NCBI GenBank assembly: GCA_949825065.1
Contig: OX463849.1
Span: forward strand, 4,960,001-5,024,000
Direction of reading: 5' to 3'
DNA from: Odontocerum albicorne
Taxonomy: Eukaryota; Arthropoda; Insecta; Trichoptera; Odontoceridae
DNA length: 64,000 nucleotides
How positions within the stretch are numbered: the stretch's first letter is position 1; each line of letters starts with the position of its first letter. Positions 21,424 through 32,589 of this stretch are shown here, one piece after another. The position numbers and the translations under genes were made by a program. The notes beneath the pieces are model-generated. The model did no database searches. It was not told the origin of the DNA and saw nothing but the letters and a program-made list of their open reading frames with translations.

Positions 21424-22049
21424 TTAACCCTTCCTTCCCTGTGATGTGTGACTAGTACACATTGCTTCTAAAAACTTTAATATCTCTATATATGGTATAT
21501 AATAAAAATACTGGGTTCAGAATTTAGGTATTCCTCCATAATACGAGTACATTTACACATTGAATGAAAAAAATTGAATTTATAATAATTCGCACTAATC
21601 AGCCACATCAGATATATTTTGTGAAAATCGAGAATAAATTCCCCAATACAATCAAACGTGTGCCAGTTGTGATGTAGGCATATTCATTCTAAAAAAACGC
21701 TATGGGTGAGGAAGCGACGCTATTCACGTCTCATTCTCACTCTACTTCGGTATATGGGAATGCAAGAAATAGAATCTCAGTTTGCTCGCTTTTCTCGCTT
21801 CAGTGGCTCACGGGCATCTTTTTTAGGTGGTCGCTTCGCCCGTTTTGTGAACGTCGGTTGATGATTTTTTCATGTTTTCAGTTATAAAATTTCAATAATT
21901 ATCACTTTTGACTTTAAATTTAATTAATTTTAGCGATTGACTACGAATATTCTTATTTTTTCGATTTTAAAACGCTCATTTTTACATGTGTATTGAATAC
22001 ACAGCACCGGAAGGCGCAGATTTTTTTAGCACATGAAGGGAAAGGTTAA
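21424..22049 (+). mobile_element. TTAA-flanked MITE copy 1 (piggyBac-like ends)
   Basis: TTAA is present at both ends (21424-21427 and 22046-22049), with inner ends CCCTTCCTTCCC and GGGAAAGG. TTAA target duplication with CCC-starting ends is the hallmark of piggyBac-type elements. Copies at 54677-55578, 59510-59948 (reversed, truncated) and 62464-63008 share blocks such as ctatgggtgaggaagcgacg and ttgaatacacagcaccgg. No transposase remains. It lies in the intron after exon ii. Confidence 0.85.
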
Positions 22050-22054
22050 AGATG

Positions 22055-22300
22055 GATGTTGTTAGTAGAATTAAAAAAGGTACCTTGAGATTGTTAGGCC
22101 AAATGGAAAGGGAAGAAACGGTAGACCATGAAAAAAAATTGGAAGAGATGGTTTAAGAAATTTTGATTAAGGGGAAGGTAGGAAGTATGAAAAACAGAAG
22201 AATACAACAGATGAGACGAGAGTTTTGCGAATGGATAAAAAGGCATGGAGATCTGCCCTCTCTATCTATCTTAAAAAAGGGCATGATGAGATTATATATT
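22055..22300 (+). pseudogene. Degenerate LINE-A fragment
   Basis: The reading V-V-S-R-I-K-K-G-T-L-R-L-L-G-Q-M followed by an R-R-I-Q-Q-M-R-R-E-F stretch suits a worn LINE ORF2 tail (compare the intact W-F-G-H-V pattern at 4395-4690). It has several stops. Confidence 0.45.
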
Positions 22301-22417
22301 TTTGGTAAAACGTTTAAACTAGAGGTTTACTTTATTAGAAACTTCTTTGTGATTTTTTTTGTTAATATTATACATTATGTTTCTGAGCATTGCTCGTCAA
22401 ACATAAATTCACTAGAC

Positions 22418-22540
22418 CAGTGATCGGCAACCCATATGCACTGAAGTGCCCACTTTTTATATATTTTTTTAAAGAATTTCATTATTTGTTATTCTATATG
22501 ACGTGCCACCGAAAAACCTTCCTCGTGCTACCTAGACCAT
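22418..22540 (+). mobile_element. hAT-end fragment
   Basis: CAGTGATCGGCAACCC is a typical hAT terminal sequence, followed by a gacgtgccaccgaaaaacct block. No matching opposite end was found within a plausible distance, so this is a truncated copy. Confidence 0.5.
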
Positions 22541-22661
22541 GACAGCTGCACTAGACCATGAATGCTAAAAAGAAACACATATCCTGTCAATTAAATGTGT
22601 TTTTTGAATATTTTTTCCTTTACATCCCATTTTTTACTTCTTTTTCTTAAACTTTCAATAG

Positions 22662-22880
22662 ACTCAAGAGTCTGTTACTGCAGGATTGTCCTCCTGTGAT
22701 GCTGAGCTCCAGCTATCTCTCCATCGTTTCGGGGGCTCCCCGGTGGACGCCGTCCATCCGGCACCCCATGCAGAGCTATGTATGGAATTCTTGTGGAATT
22801 CATTCTCTGTACATGTATCGTCGACGCTGTCGTCCCCATCTGACCACATCTTGGACCTCACAGACCTCTCGGATTGTGGT
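22662..22880 (-). pseudogene. LINE-F ORF2 C-terminal fragment
   Basis: The minus strand reads G-E-P-P-K-R-W-R-D-S-W-S-S-A-S-Q. P-P-K-R-W-R-D is a recurring end motif of LINE ORF2 proteins. It parallels the plus-strand fragment at 24455-24665, which reads P-P-K-R-W-K-D-S-W-Q-S-T-S-Q. The two lie on either side of exon iii in opposite orientations. Confidence 0.7.
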
Positions 22881-23344
22881 GTATTTATTATTATCCTCTA
22901 TAAATCGAGTCTACGGACTTCAAACAACTGGAGTAGACTCGTAACTTCCCTTCTTAGAGATACCACCCGCATGTGAAGAAATAAAAATAATTTTAGTTGT
23001 GAACTTTTCAATAGACTAATAATCATTTTGGTTCTACTGCCATTCGAACTGATTACCTCTATGTGAAAAACAAACGTTTTTTACCAAGTTTGTCACAGAA
23101 AGCTAATAATACTCGTATATCATGTATTACGATCTCTAATGTTTATTTTGTAGAAATACCAAAGTACAATCTAAGGGATTTCAGTTTTGATGACAAGTGG
23201 AATCCGAAAAAAATTTTACTCTCGTTTTTCACACATGGAAATTATACTGCAGTCTGGTTGGTGGGAAGAAATTGTCATGTGACAGTAGTTATGCTACTTT
23301 TTTCTACCTATATGAACAAAGAAGATAAATAAAATTAATGAGAT

Positions 23345-23805
23345 AGTGCTAATTTATATTGATTCTAGTAACAAAGAGGCGGTAGAAGTGAGAGTGTTAC
23401 GTAGAATGTCTGGAAAAACAATGTATGACAAAAAAATAATGAGGATTTAAGGAAATAGTGCGTATCGAATGAAGATTCACTCTTAAAGGTGAAGGAAGGA
23501 GCATTTAGATGATTTTACCACGTATAAAGAAAGAATTATAAAATTTAAAAAAATAATCCATATCAGTATTAGCCCCTTAATAAAGATGGTACGAGGTGTT
23601 TGAAAATATTTAAAAAATATAACATGACCAAATAAATCAAATTCTCAAAGAGAGAAGAATTATAATTCTGTATTTTTGGAGAGTATGCATGACAAGGTGT
23701 ATGGACGTGGGATAAGCGAATGATGTGTGTGAGGATAGAATGAAGTGAATATATATTCTCTGTGTCTACTTCAATAGGGACATAGCGTGCTGGTGATGAT
23801 TTTGA
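23345..23805 (+). pseudogene. Degenerate LINE-A fragment
   Basis: V-L-R-R-M-S-G-K-T-M-Y-D matches the G-V-T-M-Y-D-R-I region of the LINE-A copy at 42420-42875, and the end (agggacatagcgtgctggtgat) matches its end. Many stops are present. Confidence 0.5.
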
Positions 23806-24126
23806 TTCATAAGCGGAAGGACTTTTAAATGGTTTAATCTAAGAATCAAGAAAAAAAGTTATATTTTTTTAACAAAAGCGATAATTTCGATCGCCCCCTT
23901 GAAAATGAGATATGGAACTTTTCAGCAATAGCGCGTAGAGTTCTCATTTCCATTGTCCTTAGCATACTTACATAAATTCAAAAGTTATTTGCATGTACGA
24001 GTAGTTAATAGTTAGTAAGTCGAAAATATAAGTAAAATTTGATGAATTCTTAGCGTATTTAAAGTAAAATCTTTAAATGAACAAATTCCATATGATACAT
24101 AATAATTGCATATATCCTTCATCTAG

Positions 24127-24285
24127 GACTACTATGGACTGCCCCTGAGTTGCTAATAATGGAAAACCGTCCTCCCGAAGGTACCCAGAAAGGCGATGTA
24201 TACTCCTTTGGTATCATCGTCCATGAGATCGTTTCCAGAAACGGGGTCTTCTGGATAGGCAAAGATCTTAATCTTTCACCTCAAG
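24127..24285 (+). CDS. Receptor guanylate cyclase, exon iii (kinase-homology domain, C-lobe)
   Basis: Completes codon 166 (Arg), covers 167-218 and gives the first base of 219. The acceptor is ttcatctag, and the donor is [19 protein letters not shown] at 167-175 is the family version of the APE motif. [14 protein letters not shown] at about 188-201 is the conserved helix-F region with its buried Asp. S-R-N-G-V-F-W then D-L-N-L-S-P-Q end the exon, in line with the family. Confidence 0.96.
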
Positions 24286-24454
24286 GTAAATATATTGTGT
24301 TTTTTTATTGAAACCTAATAAAAATTACGTTTCCATCTGAAAATATTTCTATGAACCTGATAATTCAGTAAATAAAACAAACTCAGTTATTTATTAAACG
24401 CAAGCAATTTTCGTTTTAGTAAAAGTGTTTCACAATAAATTAAAAGTTTAGACT

Positions 24455-24665
24455 TGACTTTAGAACCTTCTTAGAAGAAGGTTCTGGAACGAACATGTAT
24501 CCAGAATGGCGGAACCATGAGCCATAAGAATGGCTTGGGACAGTATCCCCAAAGCAAGCAGACCTCCAGGACAGCCTCCCAAAAGATGGAAAGACAGCTG
24601 GCAGTCGACGTCACAAAAAGGAAACAATGATGCAGGACCATAACAAGTCAATAGGCCTAAAATAA
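24455..24665 (+). pseudogene. LINE-F ORF2 C-terminal fragment
   Basis: The plus strand reads A-W-D-S-I-P-K-A-S-R-P-P-G-Q, then P-P-K-R-W-K-D-S-W-Q-S-T-S-Q. It is short, with stops upstream, and pairs with 22662-22880. It lies 170 bp into the intron after exon iii. Confidence 0.7.
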
Positions 24666-25490
24666 GGAGAATACTTTACCTTAGTGGATATTAAAAACTA
24701 TTAATGTGTATGTTATTCCAATAATAATATAAATCCCTACAACGCGTGTTTCTACCTCCCATCCCGAGGCTCTCTTCAGGTGAAATCATTTTAGTTTTTT
24801 ATGAGAGTAGTGCTTGGGTAAAACTTGTGTCATGTTCTACGGTGTGGTCTATTGACGCAAATATTAAAATATTATTAAATAATTTTAAATATTTACTGTA
24901 AATACTTTTTAGAAATCCACAATATTCACGCAAAGGAAAAACGTTGATGAAGCTTTAAAACAAAAAAATATCAAGGAATGCAAAAATTTGCACACTTTTT
25001 GAACATATTTTTTGCATTTATCTTGCCAAACTCTTATTTTTTTTTCTGAATTAATTTATTTCATTTGAAATATTTGCATCAATAGACCATACATACTTTC
25101 GATGTGGGTGGTTCATTTACTATGAATTCATTACACCACTCTGATATATGTATATATACACTGCTCACATAGCAAACTAGGATCCTTCCACCTGAAAAGA
25201 GCCTCTAGATAGGAGTAAGAAATACGTGTATCAGGGATTAATGTAGGTAGTAGAATAACAAAGTAATACATTGTTTAATATTATTCGGAAATTTTATACA
25301 TATCGAATTCATAGTTTAGATAGAACAATAAATATAAATGATTGGATAGGACAATAAAACAAAAAAAAAAGACGAAATAAACTTCTTTTCAAATAAAACT
25401 ATACTTATTATTTAACAATGACTTGAATTAATCTTAATTTGCCCTTAACTTATAAGATACGCTTTTGTTTTGTATAAAACTATCATTGTA
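24666..25490. other. Intron sequence with no recognised feature
   Basis: AT-rich intron DNA. No match to the repeat families listed here. Confidence 0.45.
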
Positions 25491-25492
25491 CA

Positions 25493-25679
25493 CTGTAGTA
25501 TCTGGTGGATATATTATTACCACATGGCGATCCTTTCTAACCTACCTGGAAGATGTTAAAGAGGCAAAGAGTGAAAACAAAGTGGGTATAAAAAATGGGT
25601 ATCAACGCAAATCGAATCTGCAACCTCTGCGTCGGAACACAGATGTCTTACCAATTAGGCTATTGGAGGTCGTCATTTG
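25493..25679 (-). mobile_element. SINE1 copy, nearly full length
   Basis: The reverse complement starts GACCTCCAATAGCCTAATTG, continues through a degenerate B box (GATTCGATTTGCG), and ends in the family body tail around ATCGCCATGTGGTAATAATA. It lies in the intron before exon iv, antisense to the gene. Confidence 0.75.
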
Positions 25680-25851
25680 AGACTTTTCAAGTTGATGCAT
25701 TTTAGTTTTTGAATTTGTGAAACACTTAACGAAGTCTTTTACATTTGGCCTAAAATAGAGTATCTCGATATTTCTTACTTTGTCCTTCCAATTGACCTTT
25801 TTTTAATATTTTTTTATATAGTTCACGTTTGTTGTATACATTATAACCTTG

Positions 25852-26015
25852 CGGGCTTATTATTATTACCAAGTGATGATCTCTTCCTGTTAGCCAGAAA
25901 TGAGTATAAGATGGTTAAAGTGAAAACCTAAGAGAAACCTTAGTTCCAGCAGGTAACGAACCCGCAACCCCCAAGCTGGAAGATATTTGTGTTACCATCT
26001 AGGCTATGGAAGTTG
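25852..26015 (-). mobile_element. SINE1 copy, nearly full length
   Basis: The reverse complement has a head with TAGCCTAGATGGTAACACA, a good B box GGGTTCGTTACC and the body tail near 25855. It is the second SINE1 in a row, 170 bp before exon iv. Confidence 0.7.
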
Positions 26016-26180
26016 TTGATCTTCATTTTAAGTTGTCTAAGCGAAATTTCGTAGGCATAAGAGCTTTCCATCCACAAAAAAAAAACAAAATTATACTATG
26101 CAAAATGTTTTTCTTAAGCAATACTGATTTTAAAATTGACTTAAATCTTTTCACTGTATTGTATCTAATCTTGTCTCCAG

Positions 26181-26376
26181 AAATAGTGGAATCCGTGAGA
26201 AACGGCATCTGTCCACCAGAGGCGGGTTCCAAAGGAGAATTGCTTCGGCCCCACATTGAACAGGCGGACTGTGAGAACGACAGAGTGGCAGAGCTCATGA
26301 GGAAGTGCTGGTCTGAAGAACCCCAGGATAGGCCAGACTTTGGAGCGCTCAAGACTCTTATCAGAAAGCTCAACAA
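26181..26376 (+). CDS. Receptor guanylate cyclase, exon iv (end of kinase-homology domain)
   Basis: Completes codon 219 (Glu), covers 220-283 and two bases of 284. The acceptor is cttgtctccag and the donor is AA/GTAAGTGA. E-I-V-E-S-V-R-N-G at 219-227 and L-M-R-K-C-W-S-E-E-P-Q-D-R-P-D-F carry the C-x-W-x4-P-x-x-R-P motif that closes kinase and kinase-homology domains. The exon ends R-K-L-N-K, leading into the dimerisation helix. The G-S-K-G-E-L-L loop appears somewhat long for the family. Confidence 0.96.
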
Positions 26377-27089
26377 GTAAGTGACTACTAACAATATGTA
26401 GGTACCAATAATACGTGATTGATTTTTATGCGTTAATCAACCCTTATGTCAGAGGCACTCCTTAAAAGTATATAATGAAGCGTAATATACTTACATTTAG
26501 TTCTATCGAAAGTATGTTTTAATACCTATAAAGTTCTCGAATTTGTTATCAAAGTCTCTAGGACAGCAATTCTTAAATTTATACACTGGCGAAACCTTTG
26601 GCACCTGGCTCAATTGCTACGAATCCCCAATTAATATAAATGTACTATGTATATTTTTAACTAATTAAATGAACTTAACTAATATACCAACCCTACAACA
26701 CCACATCCTCGATTGTACCATGAAGTTCTATAAAAGTCAACAAAATCACAGCAATCCCTTAGTCTCCACTCTGGGGGCTTACGAGAGTAAATTCGATCTA
26801 CCTTTCCGTTACAAGCACAGGCTCCCGAAGCATTATCTGTTGCCTGACTAGTCCACCTACAGTATTAGCTGGGATATCAAGGTCTGAGTGAATGTGATGG
26901 AATACAAGTAGCCTGAACGAGTGGACTTGTTCTTACTAAATAATTAATTGTAAGAATTGTTATCTAGTTATAAATATTATAGTATTTAGGTGTTAATTAT
27001 TTCTAATTAATCATATATTAAGATTTTAAAAAATAAAAATAAAATGATATGTAGGAAAATACGATTAAGTAAGTTTATAAATTATAATA
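26377..27089. other. Start of the 15.7-kb intron, no recognised feature
   Basis: A frame of 60 codons at 26669-26851 has a fairly even codon look but no match I recognise. The rest is AT-rich. Confidence 0.4.
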
Positions 27090-28035
27090 CGAGGCGTATC
27101 CAGAAAGTAAGTGTACTGAGGCTCTCACGAACGGATGGATTTTATTTTCGACATGTTGGCTACACTTCCGTGTAGCCTGACCCTTCCCCTCCGCAACGAG
27201 ACCGGTTCGAGGTCAGTACGTTGAGAAGTGTCGACGCGACAACACGTTTCGTGAAAAATGTAAATCCAATCTCCCTCCAAATGCGAAATACACGGCGTCA
27301 TCCGTTATCTCGTTTGGAAGGGAAAACCTCCGGTTGAGGTTTATAATGAGGTGAAAACTGCATATGGTTATAAAGCTATGAATCGTACGAGTGTGTACAA
27401 GTGGTGTCGCGAGTTTAAAAACGGTCGTTCGTCTGTGCATGATGATCAGAGGAGCGGAAGACCTTCAATTGTGACTGACGAAATTGTTTTGGGACTGTCA
27501 AGGCATAATTTTAATTGAATATATGCCTCAAGGGGAGACCATCAACTCTGCAAGATACTGTGAGACCCTAAAAAAATTGCGGAGGGCGATTCAGAACAAG
27601 AGGAGAGGCATGCTGACAAAGAGAGTCTGCCTGCTGCACGACAATACCAGACCACACACGGCCAACGCCACGAAGGAACTGCTCGCCTCGTTTAAATGGG
27701 ATGTCCTGAACCATCCCGCGCATTCCTCTGACCTAGCACCTTCTGATTACTATCTCTTTACCTCCCTGAAGCTGCACATGGGTGGAAAAAGGTTTTCAAC
27801 CGACGAGGAGGTAAAAGAGGAGGTGGAGAAATGGACGGAGGGGTTGGCGGGAAACTACTTCGAGGAAGGCATCAAAAAGTTGATACCCCGCTTCACCACC
27901 TGCATTGAGAGGAATGGCGACTATGTCGAAAAATAGCTTACATATGTACTACGGTAACCACGTAATTTTTTTGTTTAAATAAAAAAAATTATAACCTACA
28001 AAAATTCAGTACACTTACTTTCTGGACTTACTTAG
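27090..28035 (+). mobile_element. Internally deleted mariner element
   Basis: TA precedes CGAGGCGTATCCAGAAAGTA at 27090, and the inverted partner TACTTTCTGG lies at 28014-28024, within TCAGTACACTTACTTTCTGG. The last few bases of the right end differ. Inside, 27280-27485 encodes a helix-turn-helix N-terminal part (G-V-I-R-Y-L-V-W-K-G-K, then S-V-Y-K-W-C-R-E-F). Then 27484-27936 encodes the C-terminal half: H-D-N-T-R-P-H-T holds the second catalytic Asp and S-D-L-A-P-S-D-Y the third. The middle part with the first Asp is deleted and the joint is out of frame, so no active transposase results. Confidence 0.92.
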
Positions 28036-28039
28036 TATA

Positions 28040-28475
28040 AATGTTATATACTCCTATATAACGTATATTTCCTTTGAATCATAGCAAACATATTATTTAT
28101 CAATATAAAAGTCGAAGCAGTACATACATTCTGAAAATATGGTTTATTTTTTATGAACCGGATCTTGTTTTTTCATCTTTCTATAAATATTGCCGGAAAC
28201 TTTTCGAATTCTTCTCCATCAATAGTGTAACACATTGGCTATAAAAATAAGTTATCTTATCCTCTGAGAATATCTAAAATTGATGTTGTTTTTTAACTAA
28301 AGTAATCTGAGAAGTTATCACACGATCCCAGATTTGATAAAAATCGTTAAGAAACTCTCTACACACTCCACTTTTTTCAAACTTTTTTTTATAAGACAGT
28401 TATCACTCTTTTTTAAATTTACCATGATATTCAATATTTAAACTTCCATTTTGCGTAATTTTAATAAAACAATGT
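28040..28475. other. Intron sequence with no recognised feature
   Basis: AT-rich, no match to the families listed. Confidence 0.45.
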
Positions 28476-28477
28476 AA

Positions 28478-28660
28478 AGGTGCGTGGTCGCGCCGTAACG
28501 CGCTGGACTTTCGTGCTAAATGTTACTAGTTCAACCCACGCTTTGCGATACTCCATTCGAATGACACCGGATTTATTCGGTCATATATCAAAACAAAGGA
28601 AAATAAACATGCCAGTGTGCTCCGATTGTGATGATCCTTCTGTGCGCCGTCGGAACTAAT
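28478..28660 (+). mobile_element. SINE2 copy
   Basis: It starts ggtgcgtggtcgcgccgtaa, a tRNA-like head, followed by a degenerate B box and a body with cattcgaatgacaccgg and catgccagtgtgctccgat. It is directly followed by the MITE-D copy at 28662. Confidence 0.65.
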
Positions 28661-28661
28661 A

Positions 28662-29062
28662 AAGGGTCTTTCAAATTGAGCGGTTTTTTAAATAAAAAAA
28701 TGTTTGATTCTTGAATAAAACACACAATTTGCTTTGATTTCAACAAAACTTTTTATTGATCATTGAATTATAATGTATGAAATTTAAACACAAAAAATAA
28801 TATCCGCCAAATGTCCACCTCTTGCAGCCCCACAGATATCCACTCTTTTGTCAAAATTTTCGATGGCATTTTGATATAATTGCGGTTCTAACTCACCACT
28901 AACGCGAATAATTTCGTCCTTCAGCTCAGGAATCGATTAAGGGTCATTCTTATATACCTGTTTTTCTCGTAACCCCAGAAAAAATAGTCCAACGGTGTCA
29001 AATCACATGATCTTGGTGGCCAATTAACATCACCGTTTCCGGAGATTACAATACGTAAAATA
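28662..29062 (-). mobile_element. MITE-D copy b, truncated
   Basis: It begins TA then AAGGGTCTTTCAAATTGAGC, the family end, and runs to the gtttccggagattacaatac block. The second terminal repeat is missing. Remains of the transposase C-terminus lie on the minus strand. Confidence 0.85.
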
Positions 29063-29400
29063 ACTAAAAAAAAATGAATATTTCGAAATGTATTCATTGA
29101 TGAATGTCATAATATAAAGATTTAGTTCTGTGAAATATTTTTGGTTGAGAAATGCTGACTTAATCTAATGGAAAATATTTTCAAAAACGAAAAAGTTTTC
29201 TAGTTTTAATGATTATTTCGATAAACTTGAAATTAACTTTTAAAAAAAATCTACTTTTCGTATGAATCAAGTTATCTTAAACTTATATAACTTTTTTTGG
29301 AGATTCTTCGAGAAACTTGTAAAATCCATGTGGTTTAAATCTTTTAATGCCGTTTATTTTTTTTCTCGAAATATTTTTAGAAGTTCTTAACCTATTAGAA
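29063..29400. other. Intron sequence with no recognised feature
   Basis: AT-rich, no supported feature. Confidence 0.4.
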
Positions 29401-29402
29401 AG

Positions 29403-29640
29403 TCTAGTCTGTACATACATACATACCATCACGTCATTTCTGTTCTGGGGTAGGCAAAGTGGACAGAGCGCCAAATTTTAATATCTCGGCACACAAACTT
29501 TGCTTATTCCAGATCTGCCTTCTCCTACAGCTCCTGCGATTTTTCATACCTCTTACCTTTTCTACTTTCAAAATATTATTAATTTAATCCGAACTATATT
29601 TCCTTGGTAATCCTCTACCATTCCTTCTACTCGAACTTGC
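29403..29640 (-). pseudogene. LINE-A 3' end fragment
   Basis: It starts (in reverse) with the catacatacataccatcacg tail and a Y-P-x-x-E-M-T stretch. On the minus strand it runs W-R-S-x-L-like to the (TATG)n tail, as in 42800-42870. Confidence 0.6.
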
Positions 29641-29873
29641 ATTTTATATCAGTTAAGAATAAATATTTATTGCATAGAGCATCTGATTCGGAAATTTAAA
29701 ATTATGATGAACGAGATTTTGGAAGAAATCACATATACGAGTGTACCATCCATCAAATTACATACATCCATCCATCGAAACCAAGGAAAATTACATACAT
29801 ACATACCATCTCGTCATTTTCGTATCAGGGTAGGCAGAAATAACATAGGGCAAAATTTTCCTGTCTATGCACA

Positions 29874-30261
29874 TGTGGCGGTCGCCCACTCGGCGTTCGT
29901 ACATACGGTCAATGCCCGATGAAATGACCTTCGGATTCTTCGATAAATCTAAGTAAACAAGTCCGAAGGTCACCCGCCGGCCATTCATCCCATATCCGAG
30001 CGGACCGCACTCCATACTAGAGAGAGAACGCACCACGCTGTCTCGTCGATTCCGTAAATATTTTGTTACCTACATACAATAATTAATCGCTTTTGCATTT
30101 ACAGAAACGAGACGCAGGCATATCGCGAGCGCATTCTCGCGCACATTCTAAAAAGATATAAATACCTACGTTACTAATAAAATTCCACTCTCTTTCCGCA
30201 TTGCGATCTAACGTGTTTTATTATTTATCAACAACCATCATCATCTCTTCCCTCTAAGGAC
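29874..30261 (+). mobile_element. Solo-LTR-like copy 2 nested in LINE-A
   Basis: It begins TGTGGCGGTCGCCCACTCGG and matches 43836-44231 over its whole length. A TATA-like gatataaatacc lies at 30155, a ctctttccgcattgcgatc block near 30190, and it ends in accatcatcatctcttccct. ACAT occurs at both borders as a possible 4-bp target duplication. No internal retroelement genes are present. Confidence 0.75.
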
Positions 30262-30383
30262 ATATCTCTTAACACACATCATTAGCTTTCTCCATATCCA
30301 TACAACTTATCCGATTTTTATAACTTTCTACGAATACGTTCCCTTTTTTCAATGTACCATTCCCTTGGTCTTCCTCTCATATA

Positions 30384-30936
30384 AAGAGTCTTTCAAATTG
30401 AACAGTTTTTAAATTCATTTTTTTTAATTCTTGAATAAACCACTTTGAGTTTCAATTGGCTTTGAGTTCAAAAAACTTTTTATTGGTCATTAAAGTATAA
30501 TGTATGACATTTAAACACAAACAACGATATCCACCAAATGTCCACAATTTGCAGCTCTACAGATGTCCACTCTTTTGTCAAAATTTTCGATGACATTTGG
30601 TCATAATTGCGGTTATAACTCACCAATAACGCGAATAATTTCGCCGTTCAGCTCAGAAATTGATTGGGGGTCATTCTTATAAACCTGGTTTTTCACGTAA
30701 CCCCAGAGAAAATAGTCCAACGGTGTCAGATCACATGATCTTGGTGGCCAATTAACATCACCGTTTCCGGAGATTACAATACATAAAATAATTTAACAAT
30801 TTGAACGCGTATTGTATACGACTCCATTTTTATAAATATCATACATTACACTTTCCAAATGTCACAAGACCCAGGCAAGTTTGCGATCTGTGTTTTATCT
30901 ACAAATTTAAAAAACCGCTAAATTGGAAAGACCCTT
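30384..30936 (-). mobile_element. MITE-D copy c, complete, 553 bp
   Basis: TA (30382-30383) and TA (30937-30938) flank ends AAGAGTCTTTCAAATTGA and GAAAGACCCTT. On the minus strand the interior keeps a piece of Tc1/mariner transposase with C-D-L-T-P-L-D-Y-F-like spelling, with stops. It splits a LINE-A copy, so it is younger than that copy. Confidence 0.88.
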
Positions 30937-31404
30937 TACCTCATCTTAACATCAATGCGCTTTAGATTTGTTATGTTAGTCATTTTTTATTTATTTGTTG
31001 AATGTGCTCATACCTTCTTAGAGTGCTCTTCTTCCTCTTACTCAACCCATTAGCCTTAAGTTCACATTCATCCCATATCACTTCATTCCTTATTATTTTA
31101 TCATGCGTTTATCTCAAACAAAAAACCTACAAGATTATTTATTTCCTTATATTTCTTACATTTACATGGTGCATCAAACTGACTTAAAAGTATACGGCAA
31201 TTTCGTCCAATCAACTAGCGTATCTTGTTTAAAACTGTCTCTTTTTTTTCTCTGCCTTTCTCCTCATCGCTTTTTTTTTTTTTTTTTATATTTGATTATT
31301 TTTTCTTGCTTCGTTTCCCTACGTGAAAAACCAACAGATAATTTAATTTGGACACACAATAATGTTTTTTTTTAATATCTATTATATGGCCGAATTCATA
31401 GGAA

Positions 31405-31515
31405 TCCTTATGCCATCAAACACTAGGCGGAAAAAGTGTCTGTGTCGTTCGAGGAGAGTAGCACAGCGCGGGGATCGAACCGCGTTACCGCGCGACCATG
31501 CACCTCCTGGATCTG
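31405..31515 (-). mobile_element. SINE2 head fragment
   Basis: The reverse complement reads GGTGCATGGTCGCGCGGTAA, then a good B box GGTTCGATCCCCG and the ctctcctcgaacgacacag body. There is a small deletion between the A and B boxes. Confidence 0.6.
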
Positions 31516-31519
31516 GATT

Positions 31520-32285
31520 TGTTGCATTTCATTTGTCGTGTCCCCAGTAAACTAGGCTTTTGCCTGTATCTCACTGAGTAAATATGGTATGTAAAAATAA
31601 ATCCATAATTCTTTCCGTTTTTTTATTATATGAAACCCCGTTGCACATTCTCATCAACCTAGCAAACAGTGACACTCATTTACACACGTATACATCACGC
31701 GAAATCAAACTCCTCATACTTCATCACTCAGACCAAAAACATTTACCCCAGAATGTACCGCACATAATCATAAAAATAAAATAAAAAAAACAAAAATGTA
31801 AATGTGAAACAATAAAAAACACCACAAATTTATTAATGTTATTTTTTAAACAAGCATTAACTTCTCGCAAATAACTGAAATAATTTTTAAATCCTATACT
31901 GCACCTCTGCTTCCTTTTAATCATAAATTTCTTAAATTTGCCGAGATCGGAACTTTAAACCGTGACAAGAAATTAAATTACATCTTAAACAGCGGAGGCT
32001 GCAATTATGGGACGAATTATTGAAATCAATGGGACGTGTGCTTCTGAAATTAAATTATGGTTTATCAAAGGGATAATGATGCAAATTTAAATATTTTTTG
32101 CCAAAAACAAAGAAAGTTTTACTTGTAATTTATTTTTATCAAACACTGTTTACTTGGAATTTATTTTTATCAAACAAAGGTTTATTTGTTTTATATAAAA
32201 ATAATAAGTTTGGTCCAAGTAAAAGGTTTATTGTTAAAGACTTGACGGTAAACGCTACCTTTCGTTGAAGGCAGATACGAGAGTG
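31520..32285. other. Intron sequence with no recognised feature
   Basis: A short duplicated block ggaatttatttttatcaaac (near 32125 and 32155) is the only structure seen. Confidence 0.4.
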
Positions 32286-32289
32286 TGCC

Positions 32290-32490
32290 AAAAATTCCTA
32301 ATGCGACATACATTTTTCACCTTTTCTACATTCATACACCTTCTCATACATTTCCGACGAACTTTTTACATCTATTTTTTTCGAAATATATTCTTGATCC
32401 AATCCTACCTTACCCCCGCCCCATTTACCATTGAATCACAACTCTCCCACTTCTCTTCTCCTATCTCATTTCTCTTATACTTTTTACACT
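32290..32490 (-). pseudogene. Degenerate LINE-A fragment
   Basis: The cattcatacaccttctcata block and the pyrimidine-rich run after it match other minus-strand LINE-A pieces. Confidence 0.4.
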
Positions 32491-32589
32491 TGCAGAGGAA
32501 ATATATTGTAAACAATTTAGTTTATCTTTACCTGACAATGAAGACGGAGGGAGGTGAACGAAACCGGTAGTAAACTCAAAATAAACCAG

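Larger units (their letters stand above)
29795..31120 (-). pseudogene. LINE-A fragment broken by two later insertions
   Basis: Three pieces, 29795-29870, 30262-30383 and 30939-31120, line up in order with the LINE-A copies at 29403-29640 and 4395-4690. The tail piece carries the catacatacataccatctcg end. A solo LTR fills the first break and MITE-D copy c the second. Coding frames are decayed. Confidence 0.7.

Noticed and set aside
26023..26394. 123-codon minus-strand frame over exon iv
   Set aside because: It is the antisense shadow of a confirmed exon.
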